Notes: generated by a model not told the origin, from the sequence alone. 34,218 bases of DNA from Chloroflexota bacterium (GCA_018823415.1 JAHJIN010000240.1:1-34218); one strand, 5' to 3'. Shown: positions 7,023 through 16,511, counted from the first letter of the stretch. Translations and numbers: made by a program.

Positions 7023-7394
7023 TCACCGCCGGCGCGGCCGGACCGTGAAACTGGACGGCTGGCGAGGCCCCTCGGCCTGAGCCAGCCGTCGCATGCGCTG
7101 CATCTGATACGCCCGAATCTCCTCACCCAGCGGGTGACTGCGTTTGACCTTGAGATGGGTGATGGACACGACCACGGCCGGGTCCGCTGGTCCCACTGGC
7201 GTCACGTCGCAGGCAATGCCGCCTTCATCGCCGAGATAGAGCACGTGCCGGATCTGCAGGGCCTGGTCGCGGGCGACAGTGACTCCTTGCGCGCGCATCG
7301 CCCGCACAAACGAGCTGGCCGGCCGCGCCGGGATGGGCAGGTGTGCCTCCATCGCGTGCAGCAGGGTCATCGCCGCGGCATAGTCATCGATCAT
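7023..7394 (-). CDS. Small protein of unknown function
   Basis: A 123-residue protein beginning MIDDYAAAMTLLHAMEAHLP. It has a central segment like LYLGDEGGIACDVTP and an arginine-rich C-terminus. No family is recognised. AGGAGG five bases before the ATG at 7394 fixes the start, and the gene overlaps the end of the upstream gene by 11 bases, so it is translationally coupled within the operon. The middle (GGIACDVTPVG then VVVSITHLKV) looks like paired beta strands. It lies immediately upstream of the Thg1-like gene. Confidence 0.6.
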   Translation of the reverse strand: MIDDYAAAMTLLHAMEAHLPIPARPASSFVRAMRAQGVTVARDQALQIRHVLYLGDEGGIACDVTPVGPADPAVVVSITHLKVKRSHPLGEEIRAYQMQRMRRLAQAEGPRQPSSFTVRPRRR

Positions 7395-8787
7395 CTGGGC
7401 CTCCTGTTGACGTTGCCCCCCTGGTGCTCTTGTAGCCCAATGAGCGGACGTATCGCGCGATCTTGCGCCAGGTGGCCTGGTACGAGGCCACAGCAGACGG
7501 CGCATCACTCACCTTATGCCGGAACTCGTAAAGGTACGACGGGCCGCGCAGGAACATCGTCGGCGCGAACGTGTCGTAGTCGCCATAGTCGCACACGAAC
7601 TTGCCAATAACCCAGCAGTTGCTGGCGTGTTTCCGCATCGTCCGCTCGGAGAGGCCGGTCAATGCCAGATCGTCGAGGAACTGGAACAGGAACGCGCCCA
7701 GGTGCCGGGCCAACTCGTGGGAAGCCTCGTCCCAGTACCAGTCTTCGATGAACGCCTCCAACTCGGCTTCTGCCTCGGGCGGCAGGTGTTCCAGCAAATT
7801 CACCGGGTAGCGCAGGGCGATCTGCTGGCCGCCGTGGATGTTGGGCAGAGGATATAGCCCCTCGGCCAGGTCTGGCAGGCCCTGGTCTGCGTGCAGGTGC
7901 CGGACCACGAAATCCGGGATGGCGCGCAGCGCGGCGGCCAGCCACAGCAGATCCGAGGCGCTGGGCACGGTGAACGCGTCGGGCCCGGTGAATCTGACGA
8001 ACAGGGGATAGGCGCGCTCCCCAGCCACGGACCACTCGTAGCTCTCCATCGCGTCCAGGTCGTCAAAAGGCATGGACATGGCTTCCTCAAAGACCAGGCT
8101 GATCCACGAGCGCGGCCGGTCGCCTGGCCCAGGCTCGACGCCGGCATACATCAGGCACAAATCTTCCATGGATTCGTAGAGCGATAGGCCAAAGAACTCG
8201 CTCCCACTGCCCAACACCACCGCGTAGCGAGTGCGCCCATCCGGCGGGTAACGGACCTCGATGGGCCACGAGTTGTTCATCCAGCGCCAGGGAGCCTGGC
8301 GATAGTACTCGGCCGCGGCCGCGAACAACTCTTGCACCAGGGGCACCGTCGCGCCGGGCACGCTCAACAAGCCGGGGATAGACTCGCGCCGGCTCAGGTG
8401 GGTTTCCAACTCGCGCCAGGCGATGTCCACCTGGGGCAGTGTGGCGCGATACTCGCAGCGGATGCCTCGTTCATCCAGGCGCGGCGTGAGCGCCCGGACG
8501 AGATCCGCATCATCCAGTATGACACGAGTCGGCGTGATGCGCCGGCCCAAGCTCAGCAGGGACCGCCCCATCGCCTTGGTCAGCACGTCCAGTACCTCCT
8601 CGGCCGTGGGGCGTTCGTCTTGAATGTGGGTCCGCCGAATCTGGTCGGCCTCCTGCTCCAGCACCAATACCAGGTACGGGCGATACGGGGGCTGGTCGTC
8701 GGGCATGATCCAGGTGGGCGCGCGCCGGGCCCGGCAGAGCCAGGTCACGGCGTGCGGCGATGGGCCGGGCGGCTGGTTTCTCACCAT
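7384..8787 (-). CDS. DUF6930-like multidomain protein
   Basis: A 467-residue protein. Residues about 30-125 resemble DUF6930: YRPYLVLVLEQEAD, PTAEEVLDVLTKAM, then TLPQVDIAWRELETHL. The middle (about 130-300) contains YAVVLGSGSEFFGLSLYES and SDLLWLAAALRAIPDF, a pattern I associate with DUF7309-type proteins. The C-terminus holds a possible DNA-binding helix region (LSERTMRKHASNCWVIGKF). The function is unknown. The ATG at 8787 is preferred over the GTG at 8799, which sits on the upstream ribosome site. The gene begins 5 bp after the pRiA4b-ORF3 gene and overlaps the next gene by 11 bp. Confidence 0.65.
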   Translation of the reverse strand: MVRNQPPGPSPHAVTWLCRARRAPTWIMPDDQPPYRPYLVLVLEQEADQIRRTHIQDERPTAEEVLDVLTKAMGRSLLSLGRRITPTRVILDDADLVRALTPRLDERGIRCEYRATLPQVDIAWRELETHLSRRESIPGLLSVPGATVPLVQELFAAAAEYYRQAPWRWMNNSWPIEVRYPPDGRTRYAVVLGSGSEFFGLSLYESMEDLCLMYAGVEPGPGDRPRSWISLVFEEAMSMPFDDLDAMESYEWSVAGERAYPLFVRFTGPDAFTVPSASDLLWLAAALRAIPDFVVRHLHADQGLPDLAEGLYPLPNIHGGQQIALRYPVNLLEHLPPEAEAELEAFIEDWYWDEASHELARHLGAFLFQFLDDLALTGLSERTMRKHASNCWVIGKFVCDYGDYDTFAPTMFLRGPSYLYEFRHKVSDAPSAVASYQATWRKIARYVRSLGYKSTRGATSTGGPDDR

Positions 8788-8792
8788 CGATA

Positions 8793-9395
8793 TCACCACT
8801 CCTCGTCATCCCAGCTCGGGTACTGCTCCGGCGATTCCCCGACCGATTCGACCAGGCGGGGGTATTCGCCCGCCGGCGCATCGGGGCGGCTGGCCGTGGC
8901 GTGTACCCGCACCTTGAACCGCCACTCATCGCCATAGTCAAAGAGATACATGAACTCCTGCCCCGGCTTGAGCTTCAGCTCGCCCAGCGTCGTGGTCTGG
9001 ACGTTGCCAGGGCCACGTTCTGCCTCCTGGGCTGCTACGTATTCCCAGAATGCCTTCATCTCGGCCTCCATCTCTTCAAGAGACATCTGGTCCCCGAACA
9101 ACATGCGCAGGTTTTGTTCGCGCTCCTCTGGCGTGGGCTCGGGCCAATCCTCCTCGTCTTCGTTGTCCTCGATGGGCTCGCCCCACGGCGTAGAGCCCTC
9201 CGGCAAGCAGTATTCGGTACTGCCGTCCCAAGCCTTGCCGCTCATGAAGAACGAGTAGAGATGGTCAGAGTCCCAGTCGTAGGCGTTCTGGATAGCAAAG
9301 TGCAGGTCTTCCAACGTCTGCTCGGCTTCCAATTCGATCTTGCGCCAAACTCGGCCGGTGCCGGGCAAGGACACGTGGAACGTATAGGTTTTCAT
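8793..9395 (-). CDS. Plasmid pRiA4b ORF-3 family protein
   Basis: A 200-residue protein with the family hallmarks: an N-terminal strand (YTFHVSLPGTGRVWRKIEL), LEDLHFAIQNAYDWDSDHLYSF split across two lines of the fold, and the C-terminal FMYLFDYGDEWRFKVRV. A strongly acidic linker (about 78-100) separates the two parts. The family is widespread on plasmids and in accessory DNA; its biochemical role is not established. AGGAGG five bases upstream supports the ATG at 9395, which overlaps the stop of the SEC-C gene (TGATG), so the two are translationally coupled. Confidence 0.85.
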   Translation of the reverse strand: MKTYTFHVSLPGTGRVWRKIELEAEQTLEDLHFAIQNAYDWDSDHLYSFFMSGKAWDGSTEYCLPEGSTPWGEPIEDNEDEEDWPEPTPEEREQNLRMLFGDQMSLEEMEAEMKAFWEYVAAQEAERGPGNVQTTTLGELKLKPGQEFMYLFDYGDEWRFKVRVHATASRPDAPAGEYPRLVESVGESPEQYPSWDDEEW

Positions 9396-10549
9396 CAGAT
9401 CCTCCTGGCTCGCTCTGCTGCCTGGTCGCTGCTCAAGTGACAACGCTTGTACTTTTTGCCGCTGCCGCACCAGCAGGGCTCGTTGCGGCCCGGTTTCCTG
9501 GCCGGTGTGGTTGGCGGCGAAGCCAGCGGTGTTGGGGCACCGGGCGACACGCCGGTTGACCGATTCGACTGCCTCCGGAGCCGTTCCTGTTGGGTTGTGA
9601 TAGCGGTCAGCTTGTCCGGTTGGTCCCATTCGCGGTACAGATCCGCCAGCCGGTCCAGCACATCGCTCCGATCAGATAGGTTGGGACGCGCCAGAGCCCG
9701 CTGCAGGATCGCTTCGGCCCGGTCATACTCTTTCGGGTCCGGGGCACCCCACAGCCAGTAGTTATCAGACCAGCCGATATACCCCCAGCCCTCGTCGGGC
9801 AAGCGCTCCACCAACGCCTCGTAGACGGCCTCGGCCTCGGTGCGCTGTCCCAGGTTCCAGAGCGCCTCCCCCTGGGCTCGCAGCATGTTGACCTGGCGGT
9901 TCGCGTCCTCATCGGGGAACTGGGTCAGGAATTCGCGGACGTAGCGCACCTGGTGCTCGTGATAGATGGGATCACCGATACCGGCGTTGTGCAACTCCAT
10001 CTCCAGATCATAGCTCCAGTTAAAGACGCACTGCATCATGCCGGGATAGGCGCTATCGAAAGCCATAGTGTTCCGCATCTCTGGCGTGGCCATCTGCTTG
10101 ACCATCTCCCACGCCTCAAGCCACCTGTCGCAGGCGGCGGTGCGCTGGTTCGCTTCCAACAAACGGTAGCCGGCCTGCATCAGATCGTCGAGTTGTTCCT
10201 CCGGCGTGAGCTCGATGGGGGGCAGGGTGCCGGTCCGCACCTGCTCCCAGCGCCGGGCCTCGGACTGCTCAAAGGCGTCGATGGCCTGCAAGGCAGCGCG
10301 ACCCTGGCTTTGGCCCACCTGGTGGTCGATACTACCCCGCAGGGCATCCAGCAGCAGCTTGTTCACCTCCGGGCTGTCGCCGCCGTCCTCGATCTGCATC
10401 GATAAAGCATTGAGGATGCCGTTGAGCTTGCGAAAGCGGATGAGGGGCAACCCAAGCTCTCGGATCGCAACAAGGATGGGTTCTACCTGCATCGCCCGGG
10501 CGTAATCGTAACGGGTGGGCTCGTTCGAGGATTTCCATTTACGGGACAT
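9395..10549 (-). CDS. SEC-C zinc-motif protein with helical repeats
   Basis: A 384-residue protein that is mostly alpha-helical, with TPR-like pairs between about 195 and 320 (ANRQVNMLRAQGEALWNLG and similar). It ends in a SEC-C motif, PGRNEPCWCGSGKKYKRCHL, whose CxCx8CH residues bind zinc; in SecA this motif contacts SecB and ribosomes. SEC-C modules occur on many unrelated proteins, so a link to secretion is not implied. The start at 10549 has AGGAG six bases upstream and lies inside the end of the preceding small gene (11-base overlap). Its stop overlaps the pRiA4b-ORF3 start. Confidence 0.8.
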   Translation of the reverse strand: MSRKWKSSNEPTRYDYARAMQVEPILVAIRELGLPLIRFRKLNGILNALSMQIEDGGDSPEVNKLLLDALRGSIDHQVGQSQGRAALQAIDAFEQSEARRWEQVRTGTLPPIELTPEEQLDDLMQAGYRLLEANQRTAACDRWLEAWEMVKQMATPEMRNTMAFDSAYPGMMQCVFNWSYDLEMELHNAGIGDPIYHEHQVRYVREFLTQFPDEDANRQVNMLRAQGEALWNLGQRTEAEAVYEALVERLPDEGWGYIGWSDNYWLWGAPDPKEYDRAEAILQRALARPNLSDRSDVLDRLADLYREWDQPDKLTAITTQQERLRRQSNRSTGVSPGAPTPLASPPTTPARKPGRNEPCWCGSGKKYKRCHLSSDQAAERARRI

Positions 10550-10937
10550 TGGTGACTCCTCCTGCCGATTGAATCGCGTCCAAGACCTCGTGCGTGGGAT
10601 AGCCCACAATGCGTCGGGTCCGCCCCAGCCGATCCGAGACGATGAACGAGTTTTCCTCGATATGGTACGTCAGGTCCCACTCGATGGCAAACCGTCCTGT
10701 TGTTTCCATGATGTTGACCGGCTGGGGGTCGCCATCGCGCGCCAGGCAGAGTGCCAGACTATCCTGGAAGTCCAGCAGCCAGGCGTCGCCGGTGGCGGTG
10801 GAAAAGAACACCAACGGCTCCAACGTCACGATGTGGGTATCACGCGCAGCGGCGCGGCAAACAATGCGCTTCACCTCGCGATTGATGTTCACCCGGTCGC
10901 GCTGCAGGCGTTGCACGGTTCGCTTTTGACTTTTCAA
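10539..10937 (-). CDS. Small protein of unknown function
   Basis: A 132-residue protein probably starting at TTG (10937), preceded by GAGGAGAAGGGG. The N-terminus is basic (KSQKRTVQRLQRDRVNINRE). The remainder is predicted beta-rich (DAWLLDFQDSLALCLARDG, FAIEWDLTYHIEENSFIVSD). No family is recognised. It starts 29 bp after the helicase-associated gene and overlaps the SEC-C gene by 11 bp, so it is part of the same transcription unit. The TTG start is a judgement from the ribosome site; a downstream GTG is possible. Confidence 0.6.
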   Translation of the reverse strand: MKSQKRTVQRLQRDRVNINREVKRIVCRAAARDTHIVTLEPLVFFSTATGDAWLLDFQDSLALCLARDGDPQPVNIMETTGRFAIEWDLTYHIEENSFIVSDRLGRTRRIVGYPTHEVLDAIQSAGGVTNVP

Positions 10938-10966
10938 TTGTCCCCTTCTCCTCTTCGGCCGGGTGG

Positions 10967-12655
10967 CTACTCGATGTCCTCCACCTGGACTCGATACGTT
11001 TTCTCCAGAGCCTTGATAACTTGCATGACCTGGGGCTCGTAGCGCCCGGTGTAGGTGATGGTATACAGGTCCTTGTTGACTTCCACCGGACAGCGGATCT
11101 CTAGCAACGCCCGGCGCAGTCGCTCCAACATTTTGCCGTTGGGCACATGCAATGTGACCGAGGTATGGCGCCGCAGGACCACCAGTTCCTTTTCCCGGGG
11201 TTGGGGCTTGGCCAGCACCGATTGCTGCGGGAACATGGTGCGCGCCAACGCCGGCAGCGGGCTGGTGGCAGCGGCTCCATGCTGCACCCGCAGCGGTACC
11301 AGCTCGGCAGATTCCAACCGGGCCAAGAGTTGGTCCGGCGAGTGCACCAGGCGCACGGCCGGCGAAATACGTTCCACCGTGAACGGGTCGGCGGCAGGCA
11401 GGTCCTCGTCCCCCTCCAGCAGCGCGAAACCCCGGTACAGGGTGAACTTTTCCGCGTGCCGGGACCATGCCGCCAGGTCCCAGGCCACGTTCTGGGGCAA
11501 CTCCTGGCCGGTCAGCCGGGTCAACAGCGCCGCCACGTCCAGGCCCTCGTCCTGGGCCAGTTGCGCGGCGACGCGTTCCTTTTGCAGCCGCAAGACGGTG
11601 GTGAGGCCCTCGGACACAACCTCGGTCAGCGGGGTCAGTTGGGCCAGCAGGTCGGCCGGGTAGCACTCGGACTCGACGTACACCTCAAAGTTGGGCTGCA
11701 CCGTGACCCGGGGCGCCGGGATGCTGCCAACCAGCGCCCGCTGCAGGCGGCCATTGACCCGAAACGCCCGGAGCTGGCCGATGGCTGGATACACCCCCTG
11801 ATACGCTTGGCGGGCATAGGCCACGTCCACATAGCCCAGGGTCAAGGGCACGCCTTCCAAAAAGCGCTCCACGTACCGCCCCTCTACCCGTTCAAAGGCA
11901 TCCCGGGCCGCGTCGAGGATGTCGATCTCGTGGCCCCAGGTGTCCTGGCTCTCGTGGAAATTGCCGTAGCGGCTTGGGGCGCGGCCCCAGCGGTCCGCTG
12001 GAATCGTTTGCGGGATGAGGAAATAAGGCTGGTGGGCCTTCAGGTATTGGACCAGCGACGCGGTGCTGTGCCACACGCCCGGCGCGCACGACTGCAACAG
12101 GTTCAGCAGAAAACGCCGAATGGCGACGAAATCAAGAGCGGGCATCACGCCGGTGGCGCAGCCCCAACTGGCAAAGCCGCCCAGCCGGCCCTGCACGCTG
12201 GTGGTATAAAACTCGCTCTGGCAGCCATCGCGCTCGCCGATGAGCGCGTCCAGCAACGCGCGCTCCTGGGCAGCCAGCGACGAGCGCCGGAATTGCAGGT
12301 ATTTGGCCTCGTTGAACTGGACATAGTTTTCCGGGAACGACGGCTCCGCGCTGCTGTACCCGGCATACACGCCCTTGGTGTCGTACTGAACCAGGCCCAG
12401 TTTGAGGGCCAGTTCGTCGATGAAATCCACCCAGGCCGACCCACCGGTCTCCTTGACCCCTTCCACTGCCCCGGGGTCCGTCATCAGCCTGGCCAGGCGC
12501 AGCGAGTCCGATTTGCTCAACATGTTGGTGCGATGGGCGCGCTTGACCTCGCGCTCTTGGACATAGCCGACGAACACGTGCAGGTCGCGGCGCGGATCAC
12601 CGGGGTTACTGAACACGTCCAGATCGCCTACATCGATGGGGGTTAGCTCAACCAT
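10967..12655 (-). CDS. Helicase-associated (XPB N-terminal-like) protein
   Basis: A 562-residue protein. Around residues 315-350 it contains VTVQPNFEVYVESE and LLAQLTPLTEV, the signature of the XPB/Ssl2-like helicase N-terminal (Helicase_C_3) domain found in stand-alone bacterial helicase-associated proteins. No Walker motifs are present, so it is not itself a helicase. The C-terminus (TLHVPNGKMLERLRRALLEI, then a YTITYTG strand) resembles the usual terminal domain. It overlaps the upstream 472-residue gene by 8 bases. Both together match the length of a single larger helicase-associated protein, which suggests a gene split. A role alongside the SNF2 protein is inferred from the operon. Confidence 0.65.
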   Translation of the reverse strand: MVELTPIDVGDLDVFSNPGDPRRDLHVFVGYVQEREVKRAHRTNMLSKSDSLRLARLMTDPGAVEGVKETGGSAWVDFIDELALKLGLVQYDTKGVYAGYSSAEPSFPENYVQFNEAKYLQFRRSSLAAQERALLDALIGERDGCQSEFYTTSVQGRLGGFASWGCATGVMPALDFVAIRRFLLNLLQSCAPGVWHSTASLVQYLKAHQPYFLIPQTIPADRWGRAPSRYGNFHESQDTWGHEIDILDAARDAFERVEGRYVERFLEGVPLTLGYVDVAYARQAYQGVYPAIGQLRAFRVNGRLQRALVGSIPAPRVTVQPNFEVYVESECYPADLLAQLTPLTEVVSEGLTTVLRLQKERVAAQLAQDEGLDVAALLTRLTGQELPQNVAWDLAAWSRHAEKFTLYRGFALLEGDEDLPAADPFTVERISPAVRLVHSPDQLLARLESAELVPLRVQHGAAATSPLPALARTMFPQQSVLAKPQPREKELVVLRRHTSVTLHVPNGKMLERLRRALLEIRCPVEVNKDLYTITYTGRYEPQVMQVIKALEKTYRVQVEDIE

Positions 12656-14066
12656 TGCGCTGCACCGTCTTGATCACATGGCCGGACTTGGCAACCACCT
12701 TTTCCACCGCCGGCAGCAGGTCGGTGGGAAAGGCCAGGTAGCCGTTGGGCAAAAAGACCAGGCCCTGCGGGAACGCCCGCTCCAACTGGACCTTGAGACC
12801 CAGGTCGTCCACCCGGGCGATCAGCAGGTTCTCGTGGATGATCTGGCGACCCCAGCGAGCCTGGGCCGTATCCAACGCCTGGCGATAGGCCGGCGCGTGC
12901 TCCCGCAGCCATTGGATGAGCGGTTGATCCCGCATATCCTCGATGGCACGTCCGATCCGGACCACGTTGGGCGCCATGACCAGCCGCCCGCCAATGGCCC
13001 GGGTGCTGGACAGGCACGCCAGTTGCTCCAGGCTGGCATACGGCACCGTGTCCAGATCGACAGTCAGCCGGTCACCGGTGACGGCGAGATAGGTCGCGGG
13101 GTCCACCTCGGCCGGCGCCGCAGTTGCCGGGGCCGGCCGGCGGTAATAGGGCGCCCCGTCCACCACCTGTTTCGCCAGATAGCCCCACTGCCAGCCGGCC
13201 TCGCAGAGGTCGGACCCGCTCAGCGGTGCGTCGCAAAAGACGCGCAACGGCAGGTCCAGGTGCATCGACCGCAGCCACTCGTGCTCGCCCAACTGGTCAA
13301 AGGCATAGGTCACGGCCTCAAGCGGGGCGACCTTGGGACCCTTGTTACCCAGCGGGGCGTCCTTGACCCTGGGCGCCGGCACGGCGGCTCGCCAGGAAGC
13401 CTGTTGCCACTCTACCAGATGCCGGGCGCGAAACGCGCGCTCCCCCATACGCAACTGGCCGTCTACGATGTGCAGTTGGTACTGGCGGTCGGTACTGCCG
13501 GCCGGTCGCGGGCCGCCGGTCAACTCTTGCAGCTTGGCCCGCACCACGTCGGCTCGCAGGTCCCCGGCGCCGGCCAACGTTTGGGCCGACCGGATCAGGG
13601 GCGGCAGCAAGCCCTCGAACTCGCGGGGTAGCCGAAAACGCCAGCGCTCCATCTTGGTCTCGGCGTTCCAGACCGCCGGGTCTTCGGCCATGAGCAGCAG
13701 GCCCTTGCGGACCAGCGCGTTCTGGACCTGCTTGAGCACATCTTTGTGCCGCCGGGTAAAGGAGAGATAACGATACTGGGCGATGTTCGAGTCGCCATAG
13801 ATACGGGCAAAAAAGGCCACGTCCACGGTCTCGCCGGTCAGCTTGAGCAGGTGTAGCAGGGTCACTTCTTCCTCGGTCAGGGTGCCCATGGCCGCCGCCA
13901 CGCCAATGTCGGAGGGATAAAAGTTTTCCAGGAGCGCCCGGGAGGCGGATTCCTGAGCCGAAAATCCCCGGCTCTTGGCGATGGCCTTGACATCGGTGTT
14001 GCTCAGAACCTCGTGGCACATCTGGTGCAGCATTTGCGAGGCGTTCATCGTCTGCGATGCGTTCAT
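12648..14066 (-). CDS. Probable helicase-associated protein, N-terminal partner
   Basis: A 472-residue protein, mostly helical. Its first half contains a winged-helix-like run (LTEEEVTLLHLLKLTGETVD) and a second one near VLKQVQNALVRKGLLLM. The C-terminal part (VFLPNGYLAFPTDLLPAVEK) resembles the opening of helicase-associated proteins. The first residues repeat MNASQ twice, each with its own ATG, so the true start is either 14066 or 18 bases later. The 14066 ATG overlaps the HEAT gene stop (ATGA). With the following gene it probably forms a two-subunit version of one protein. No catalytic motif is seen. Confidence 0.5.
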   Translation of the reverse strand: MNASQTMNASQMLHQMCHEVLSNTDVKAIAKSRGFSAQESASRALLENFYPSDIGVAAAMGTLTEEEVTLLHLLKLTGETVDVAFFARIYGDSNIAQYRYLSFTRRHKDVLKQVQNALVRKGLLLMAEDPAVWNAETKMERWRFRLPREFEGLLPPLIRSAQTLAGAGDLRADVVRAKLQELTGGPRPAGSTDRQYQLHIVDGQLRMGERAFRARHLVEWQQASWRAAVPAPRVKDAPLGNKGPKVAPLEAVTYAFDQLGEHEWLRSMHLDLPLRVFCDAPLSGSDLCEAGWQWGYLAKQVVDGAPYYRRPAPATAAPAEVDPATYLAVTGDRLTVDLDTVPYASLEQLACLSSTRAIGGRLVMAPNVVRIGRAIEDMRDQPLIQWLREHAPAYRQALDTAQARWGRQIIHENLLIARVDDLGLKVQLERAFPQGLVFLPNGYLAFPTDLLPAVEKVVAKSGHVIKTVQRNG

Positions 14067-15928
14067 CGTTTGCGTTTCTTTTTCCCTTTCTGCCGCTGTG
14101 CCTGGCGCTGCGCTTTGCGTTTCCTGAGTTCTTGCCGGCTCACCGTCTTGGGCTTGGGCGTGAGACGTGTGGCAGGGTCTTGCGATTCCTCCGCCTCTAC
14201 CGACGCGCGGCGCCGGCCTTTGCGCCGGGGTGGCGGCTCGACCCGGCCCAATAACGCCCTTCCGCTACTGAGTCGGTCCATGCGCGCCTCCTCGGCCCTC
14301 ACGATGCGCCGCCACTCGGGCAGCTCGGGCCTGGTCACGCCGTTCACCGCGCAGAGCACCAGCAACAACTCGGCCAGCAGGTGATCCGACACCGTCTCGG
14401 CCTGCCAGAGGGCATACAGCGGCTCGATGGCTATCGGGCTGCCAGTATCCGTCAGGGCGTTGAGGTATATCTCGTCGACAAACTCGCTGTCTTGCATCGC
14501 GCCCAGAATGGCCTGGGCCGATTGCTCAGTGGGGACCTCGCCCAGCACGCCGCTCAGATAGATCTGGCGCGAGAAATCGTCGTCGCGCAGGTGCGCGGCG
14601 GCCAACTCGACCACCGCCGGCCCGATGGCGACCAGCGCCGACATACACGCTTCCTTGAGATAATCGCTCTGGTCTTTGTAGATCATGGCAATGAGCGTGG
14701 GAATAGCGGCGTCACAACTCCCGGGGTAGCACCGGGCCAACAGTTCCAGGGCCGCCACGGCCCGCAACATCCCCCAACTGAACCGGTCCGGGTCGAGCAG
14801 CACTACCAGGCGCGGCACGACGGTCGGTCCCAGGTCTACCACCCGCTCGACCACGTCGGGCCATACCTGCTCCCGGTTCTCGGCCAGGATGGTCAACAGC
14901 GCCTCGGCCGGGTCCGGGGCCGCATCCAGCACAGCCTGATCATCGTGGTCGACGCTCAACCGACAGAGCAGGGCCAGGCCCAGCGCCGTCTCGCGCTGGC
15001 GCTGTTCCAGGCGCGGGCAGGGTGACTCGGCCAGGGCTTCCAGGAGGAGCAGGGTGAATGGCACCTGATAGCGATAGCCGGCCCCCCGCGCGTCGGCCGC
15101 CCAGGCGGTTTGCCACCCGGCCACGTCGTCGCCGCGCGCTGCGACCAGGCGGCGGGCCTCGCGCAGCAGCACGGGAAACACGCCCTCGTGCTGGCGCTCG
15201 AACGCTGCCGCCAGATCATCCAAGCACTCGTCGCTCAGGGTCGGCGCCAACCCCATCCACCACGCGGCATAGTCCACGGCCGCGTCGGGTCCATCCTTGA
15301 CCGTGTGGACGAGCTCCTCGGCCAACCGCGTGGCCTCGATGGGCGCGGCCATCGTCCCGATGGTGCGATAGCCAGACGGATGGAGGTCCCAGGACCGGTA
15401 GACCTGCACCAGGCGGGGGATATCGGCCGGTTGCGCCGCGTGCAGCGCGGCCTCCAGCACAAACCCGAGCGCCCACGAGTCAGCAGGGAGACCCTGCAAG
15501 ATGTCGCCCAAAACCTGCCGGGCCTCATCGCCGCCCAACTGGCCCAGCGCGCCGACCAGGTAGGTGAACTCGGTGCCACCCAGGGCTGGCTTGAGCGGCC
15601 GCAAGTGGGCCAGGATCAGCGGCAAGGCGTCGCGCACCTGCAGGCGCGCCAGGGCCTGGGCCAGATAGCCCAGGCGCCGGCCCTGCGCCGACCGCAGCCG
15701 GTCCAGCAGCACCGGGCCGTATCGTTCGGCATCGCCGGTATCGGCCAGGAACTCGGCCGCGCGAAAGACGATATAGGTGTTGGGGTCGTCCAGCAGCGCG
15801 ATGGCGGCCGCGCCGGCCTGGTCCGGGAAGCATTTGGTCAGGCGTGCCAGCGCCCACCGCCGCACCGGCGCATCAGGATGGTCGATGAATCGCATCAGGT
15901 CATCATAGGTCCAGAGCAATTGCTCCAT
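14063..15928 (-). CDS. HEAT-repeat scaffold protein
   Basis: A 621-residue protein built of HEAT-like helical pairs. Clear units include RRWALARLTKCFPDQAGAAA, YIVFRAAEFLADTGD, AIPTLIAMIYKDQ and YLKEACMSALVAIGPAVVEL. The last 70 residues are a very basic tail (RKRKAQRQAQRQKGKKKRKR), suitable for binding nucleic acid or ribosomes. HEAT proteins usually act as scaffolds. The start at 15928 has GGAG about ten bases upstream. The gene follows the DUF3024 gene by 40 bp and overlaps the next one in an ATGA. The function is inferred from fold only. Confidence 0.75.
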   Translation of the reverse strand: MEQLLWTYDDLMRFIDHPDAPVRRWALARLTKCFPDQAGAAAIALLDDPNTYIVFRAAEFLADTGDAERYGPVLLDRLRSAQGRRLGYLAQALARLQVRDALPLILAHLRPLKPALGGTEFTYLVGALGQLGGDEARQVLGDILQGLPADSWALGFVLEAALHAAQPADIPRLVQVYRSWDLHPSGYRTIGTMAAPIEATRLAEELVHTVKDGPDAAVDYAAWWMGLAPTLSDECLDDLAAAFERQHEGVFPVLLREARRLVAARGDDVAGWQTAWAADARGAGYRYQVPFTLLLLEALAESPCPRLEQRQRETALGLALLCRLSVDHDDQAVLDAAPDPAEALLTILAENREQVWPDVVERVVDLGPTVVPRLVVLLDPDRFSWGMLRAVAALELLARCYPGSCDAAIPTLIAMIYKDQSDYLKEACMSALVAIGPAVVELAAAHLRDDDFSRQIYLSGVLGEVPTEQSAQAILGAMQDSEFVDEIYLNALTDTGSPIAIEPLYALWQAETVSDHLLAELLLVLCAVNGVTRPELPEWRRIVRAEEARMDRLSSGRALLGRVEPPPRRKGRRRASVEAEESQDPATRLTPKPKTVSRQELRKRKAQRQAQRQKGKKKRKR

Positions 15929-15968
15929 AGTCTCTGTTCTCCAGTTAATTGCATGACAAAAGGCACCG

Positions 15969-16511
15969 TCATCCCCAAAAGCAACCATGCTCGTCGTCCA
16001 GTACTTGCTGGACCCGAGCCTTGAGTGCATATTTGTGGCCTCGATCGGGCAGCGAATAGGGCCACCAGGCATCGAACGCACGCATCCAATAGAGGTGCCA
16101 CTGCCGGGTAGCGAGGGTCAGGCGCAGTTGGCAGATGGGGAACAGGTACACATCGCCATTCTGGCGCTGCTGGACCTCGTAGATGCCAATGGCTGTTCCC
16201 TCTTCGGTGATACGGCAAGGTGGTTGCCCTGAAAACCGTTCGTCCAGCAGCGCCGTGATGGTCTTGATCGCGTGGCGGGCCACGTCGGGCAGGATGATGT
16301 CTGGATTGCGGATCGCCTGCAGTCCGGCCTCGCCGCCGTACTCGTAGGCGTTCAGATAGTACACTACCTCGTTCGCGGTGAGTTGGTGTCTGGCAGCATG
16401 GGCATGGAAGGCGGTGGCGTCATCGCCCAGGCGACTCGCATCCTGGGCGATGCGACGCATAGTCTCGATGCTGCGAGAGCTAGCCAGTCGCTGGTCCCAT
16501 TCTGCGTCCAT
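15969..16511 (-). CDS. DUF3024-like protein
   Basis: A 180-residue protein. The C-terminal half matches the DUF3024 pattern: a GIYEVQQR strand, WHLYWMRAFDAWWPY, and a terminal DDEHGCFWG. The N-terminal half is helical (LTANEVVYYLNAYEYGGEAG), possibly a helix-turn-helix. The function is unknown. AAGGA eight bases upstream supports the ATG at 16511. An 82-bp gap separates it from the TPR gene, the widest gap inside the operon, so a secondary promoter there is possible. Confidence 0.65.
   Translation of the reverse strand: MDAEWDQRLASSRSIETMRRIAQDASRLGDDATAFHAHAARHQLTANEVVYYLNAYEYGGEAGLQAIRNPDIILPDVARHAIKTITALLDERFSGQPPCRITEEGTAIGIYEVQQRQNGDVYLFPICQLRLTLATRQWHLYWMRAFDAWWPYSLPDRGHKYALKARVQQVLDDEHGCFWG

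Noticed and set aside
11147-12646. Plus-strand 499-codon open frame
   Set aside because: Antisense shadow of the helicase-associated gene in GC-rich DNA. Its composition is low in hydrophobic core patterns and no domain is recognisable.
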